Source of the DNA: Priapulus caudatus
Taxonomy: Eukaryota; Priapulida; Priapulimorpha; Priapulimorphida; Priapulidae
Direction of reading: 5' to 3'
Assembly (NCBI RefSeq): GCF_000485595.1
Contig: NW_014577188.1
Span: forward strand, 210,860 to 231,218
Length of the DNA stretch: 20,359 nt
Under the pieces are notes generated by a model that searched no databases, was not told the DNA's origin, and saw only the letters and a program-made list of their open reading frames with translations. How positions within the stretch are numbered: position 1 is the first letter of the stretch; the number at the start of each line of letters is the position of its first letter. Shown one piece after another: positions 17,118 to 20,359 of this stretch. Both the position numbers and the translations under genes were made by a program.

Positions 17118-20099
17118 AGCTTCCTCCTTCCCCACCAGCTTCTTCTCCTTCTCACCAGACTCTCCTTCTTCCCCCTCCTCCTCTCTGACCAGCTTCTCCC
17201 TCCTTCGCCCTTCCTCTCCACCAGGCTTCTCCCTGTGTCTCCCCCTCCATCCTCACAGCTCCCCTTTCCCCTCGTTCCCCTTCCTCCTTCTCACCAGCTT
17301 CTCCCCTCTCTTCTTCCCAGCTTCTCCCCTCCTTTTCTTCTCTATCACTTTCTTCCTTTTCCCCTTTCCTCTTCTCCACCAGCTTTTTTCCCCTCCTCCA
17401 CAACCTTCTCCCTTCTCCCCCTCCTCCCCTTCCACCAGCTCCCTTTCCCCCTCCTTATCCCTTCTCCCTTCTCCCCCTCCTCCTCCACCAGCTCCCTTCT
17501 CCCCCTCCTTCTCCCCTCCTTCTCCACTAGCTTTCTCCCTCTTCTCCACCAGCTTCCCCTTCTCCCCCTCCTCCCCCACCAGCTCCCTTTTCTCCCCTCC
17601 TCCCCTCCACCAGCTCCCTTCTCTCCTCCTTCTCTCTTTTCCTCCTCTCCACCAGCTTTCTTTCCCTCCCCCTTCTCCACCACCTTCTTCCTTCTCCCTT
17701 CTCCGTTCTCACAGGTTCTCCATTTCGCTCGCCTTCTCTCACCACATTCTTCCTTCTCCCCTTTCCTCCTTCTCCTCAGCTTCTCCTCTCCGCCTTTCCC
17801 CTCCCACCAGCCTTCTCCCCTCCTCCTTCTCTACCACCTGTCTCCATCTCCCTTCCTCCTTCTTCCCCAGCTTTTTCCCCTCCTCCACACCTTCTCCCTT
17901 CTCCCCCTCCTCCTTCACCAGCTCCTTCTCCCCCTCTCTCCACCAGCTCCCTTTCCCTCCTTATCCCTCTCTCCTCTTCCCCTCCTCCTCCACCAGCCTC
18001 CCTCTCTCCCTCCGTTCTCCCCGCTCTTATCCACACCTCTCCCTCCTCCTTTCTAACCAGCTTTCCCCCTAAACTCCTTCTCCACCAGCTTACTCCCTTC
18101 TCCCTCCTCCTCCAACCAGCTCCCTTCTCTCCCTCCTTCTCCCTTTCCTTTCTCACCAGCCTTATCCCTCTCCTTCTCTACCAGCTTCTGCCCTCCTCAC
18201 ACCTTCTCCTCTTCTCCCTCCTCCTCACCAGGCGTGTCTCCCTCCTTCTCCACCACCTTCTATCTCTCCCCCTCCTCCTTCTCCACAGCTTCCCCCCTCT
18301 CTTCTCCAACACCTTCTCCTTTCTCCCCTCCTCCTTTCTCACTAGCTTCTCCCCCTCCTTCTCGCACCAGCTCTCCCTTCTCCCCCTCCTGTCTCCACCC
18401 AGCTCCTCTCCCCTTCCTCCTCACAGCTCCCTTCTCTCACTCCTTCTCCTTTCCCTCCTTCTCACCAGTTCTCCCCTCCTCCTTCTCTAACAGCTTATTG
18501 CCCCTTCTTCCCCACCTTTATCCCTCTCTTCCTTCCTCCTCCACACGTTCTCCAATCTCCTTCTCCACACTTCTCTCTCTCCGCCTCCTTCCTTCTCACC
18601 AGCTTCTCCCCTCCTCCTTCTCCAACACCTTCCTTTCTCCCTCATTCTTCTCCACAGTTCGTCCCCTCCTCCTTCTCCACCACCTTCTTCCTTCTCCCTT
18701 CCTCCTTCTCCACCAAGCTTTCTCCATTCCTCTTCTCTACACCTTCTCCCTTCTCCCCTTCCTCCTTCTCCTCCAGCTTCTCCCCCTCCTCCTGTCTCCC
18801 AGCTTCTCCCTCCTCCTTCTCTACCACTCTTCCTTTTCCCCTTGTCTCCTTCTCCACCAGCTTTCTTTCCCTCCTCCACAACTTTCTCCCTTAATCCCCC
18901 TCCATCCTCCACCAGGCCTCCCTTCTCCCCCTCTTCTCCCTTTCCTCTTTCTTCCACTAAGCTTTCCCCTCCTTCTCACCAGCTTCTCCCTTATTCCCCC
19001 TCCTCCCCACCCAGCTCCTTCTCCCCCTCCTCCTCCACAGCCTCCTTCTCTCACTCCTTCTCGTCTTTCCTCCTCTCCACCAGCTTCTCCCCTCCTCCTT
19101 CTCCACCACCTTTCTTCCTTCGTCCCTTTCCTCCTTCTCCACAGCTTACTCCATTCCTCCTTCTCCACCACCTTCTCCCTTCTCCCTTCCTCCTTCTTCC
19201 TCCAGCTTTCTCCTCCTCCTCCTTCTCACCAGCTCTTCCCATCCTCTTCTTCTAACACTTCTTCCTTCTCCATTCCTCCTTCTCCACAGCTTTTTCCCCT
19301 CCCTCCAACAACCTTCTCCCTTCTTCCTCCTCCTCCACCAGCTCCCTTCTTCCCGCTCTCCTCCTCACACCAGCTCCTTCTCCCTCCTTATCCCCTTCTC
19401 TCTTCTCCCCTCCTCCTCCCAACGCTCCTTCTCTCCCTCCTTCTCCCCACCTCCTCATCACAACCTTCTCCCCTCCTCCTTTACAGTTCTCCCCCTCTTC
19501 CTTCTCACCAGCTTCTCCCTTCTCCCCCTCCTCCTCCACCAGCTCCCTTCTCTCCTCTTCTCCCTTCCTTCTTCTCACCAGCTTCTCCCCTCCTCCTTCT
19601 CTACCATGCTTTCTGCCCTTTCCTCCACCACCTTTCTCCCTTCTCCCCTCTCCTCCACCAGCTTCTCCCTCCTTCTCCACACCTCTCTCTTCTCCCCTCC
19701 TCCTCCTCTCCACCAGCTTCTCCCCTCCTCCTTCTCCAACACCTTCTCCTTCTCCCCTCCTGCCTTCTCCACTAGCTTCTCCTTCCTTCTCCACCAGCTT
19801 CTTCCTTCTCCCCCTCCTCGCTTCCACAGCCCTGCCATCTCCCCTCCTCCTTCACCAGCTCCCTTCTCTCATCCTTCTCCCTTCACTCCTTCTCACCAGC
19901 TTCTCCCCTCCCTCCTTCTCGTAACAGCTTATGCCCCTCTTGCCCCACCTTCTCCTTTCTCTCCTTCCCTCCTCCACATGGCATATACTTTCCTCTCTGC
20001 TCACACCTTCTTCTCTCTCCGCGCTCTGCTTCTCACCAGCATTTCTCCCCCTCCTCCTTCTCCACACGCTTCCTTCTCCCTCCTCCTTCTCCACCAGCT
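17118..20099. repeat. Pyrimidine minisatellite, CTCCACCAGCTTCTCCC type
   Basis: About 3 kb of imperfect units of roughly 27-33 bases built on CTTCTCCMCCAGCTYCCTTCTCCCCTCCTCC, with C-run and T-run length variation. The core CACCAGCT occurs repeatedly throughout. Very long Ser/Pro/Leu/Phe frames (for example 513 codons at 18234-19775) and Glu/Gly/Lys frames on the other strand are repeat translations, not genes. Confidence 0.95.
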
Positions 20100-20100
20100 N
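20100..20100. other. Single undetermined base (N) at the end of the minisatellite
   Basis: The only N in the window falls exactly at the switch from pyrimidine minisatellite to sequence homologous to 8928-9179. This placement suggests an assembly join or unresolved gap rather than one ambiguous base. Confidence 0.85.
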
Positions 20101-20359
20101 AAAAAATTTGAAATTTTTTACAAAGTTCATTTCTTTTATATAGCAAATCCTTTGAGATAAAATGTTGACACGTCGAGTTGGATGGATACAAGCTAATCTT
20201 ACTGGCACGCTAGGTTTGAGCATATGAATATTGTAAGAAGCTGGTTTCACAATCTCATAAACTATTTATCACGTACTTGAGTTTTACTTGTTGTGCAAAA
20301 AGCGATGTTTGAAGGGTTAAACGATTTCGTGACATCACATTACATGTCTATGTATGTTA
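20101..20359. repeat. Start of a third block: copy of 8928-9179
   Basis: Aligns from the first bases after the N to the window end. Differences from 8928-9179 are mostly substitutions (many transitions), about 92% identical by eye, with a 2-base TA insertion near 20140. If the order holds, a third GT microsatellite should follow just past the window. Confidence 0.9.

Noticed and set aside
18234-19775. 513-codon frame, plus 334- and 320-codon frames at 17052-18072
   Set aside because: Ser/Pro/Leu/Phe-only translations of the pyrimidine minisatellite. The same units are open in other frames and on the other strand.

Overview
The window looks like nuclear DNA of an invertebrate animal, very probably marine, but the species cannot be fixed from sequence alone. 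The reasons are one class A (rhodopsin-like) GPCR gene split by a GT-AG intron, an APE-type endonuclease fragment of a non-LTR retrotransposon, interstitial CCCTAA/TTAGGG telomere-type repeats, and very large microsatellite and minisatellite tracts. No tRNA, rRNA, CRISPR array or bacterial operon was seen.

Layout. The window holds two versions of one block, followed by the start of a third. Block 1 (1-9179): GT/GC microsatellite (1-1045), broken GPCR copy (1720-3735), GTC-rich then GGA-rich tracts (3785-5076), non-coding flank (5091-6163), a 1-kb palindromic insertion with telomere-like repeats (6165-7180), about two units of a 330-bp repeat (7190-7880), a LINE endonuclease fragment (7885-8226), and AT-rich DNA (8240-9179). 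Block 2 (9180-20099): GT microsatellite (9312-10162), intact GPCR (10745-12505), GTC and GGA tracts (12520-13318), a 480-bp segment absent from block 1 (13330-13808), the same flank (13809-14770), a longer 330-bp repeat array ending in an inverted unit (14985-16309), a CpG-rich segment (16450-16725), and a 3.2-kb purine/pyrimidine minisatellite (16921-20099). After a single N at 20100, the sequence at 8928-9179 returns at 20101-20359. The repeat period is about 11.2 kb.

The only convincing protein-coding gene is the GPCR on the minus strand: exon 1 12505-11676, intron 11675-10935, exon 2 10934-10745, 339 aa, with nearly all class A hallmarks. Its block 1 counterpart is destroyed by dozens of single-base insertions. 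That copy is 8-16% longer than the intact one in exons, intron and flanks alike. Such uniform insertion suits uncorrected single-molecule sequence or an uncollapsed haplotype at least as well as a biological pseudogene. The duplication, the palindromic junctions and the single-N join should therefore be checked for assembly artefact before biological meaning is given to them.

No new multi-gene system is visible. The best biological leads are the GPCR with Asn in place of the conserved TM5 proline, the telomere-repeat fold-back insertion, and the 330-bp repeat family with an inverted terminal unit.
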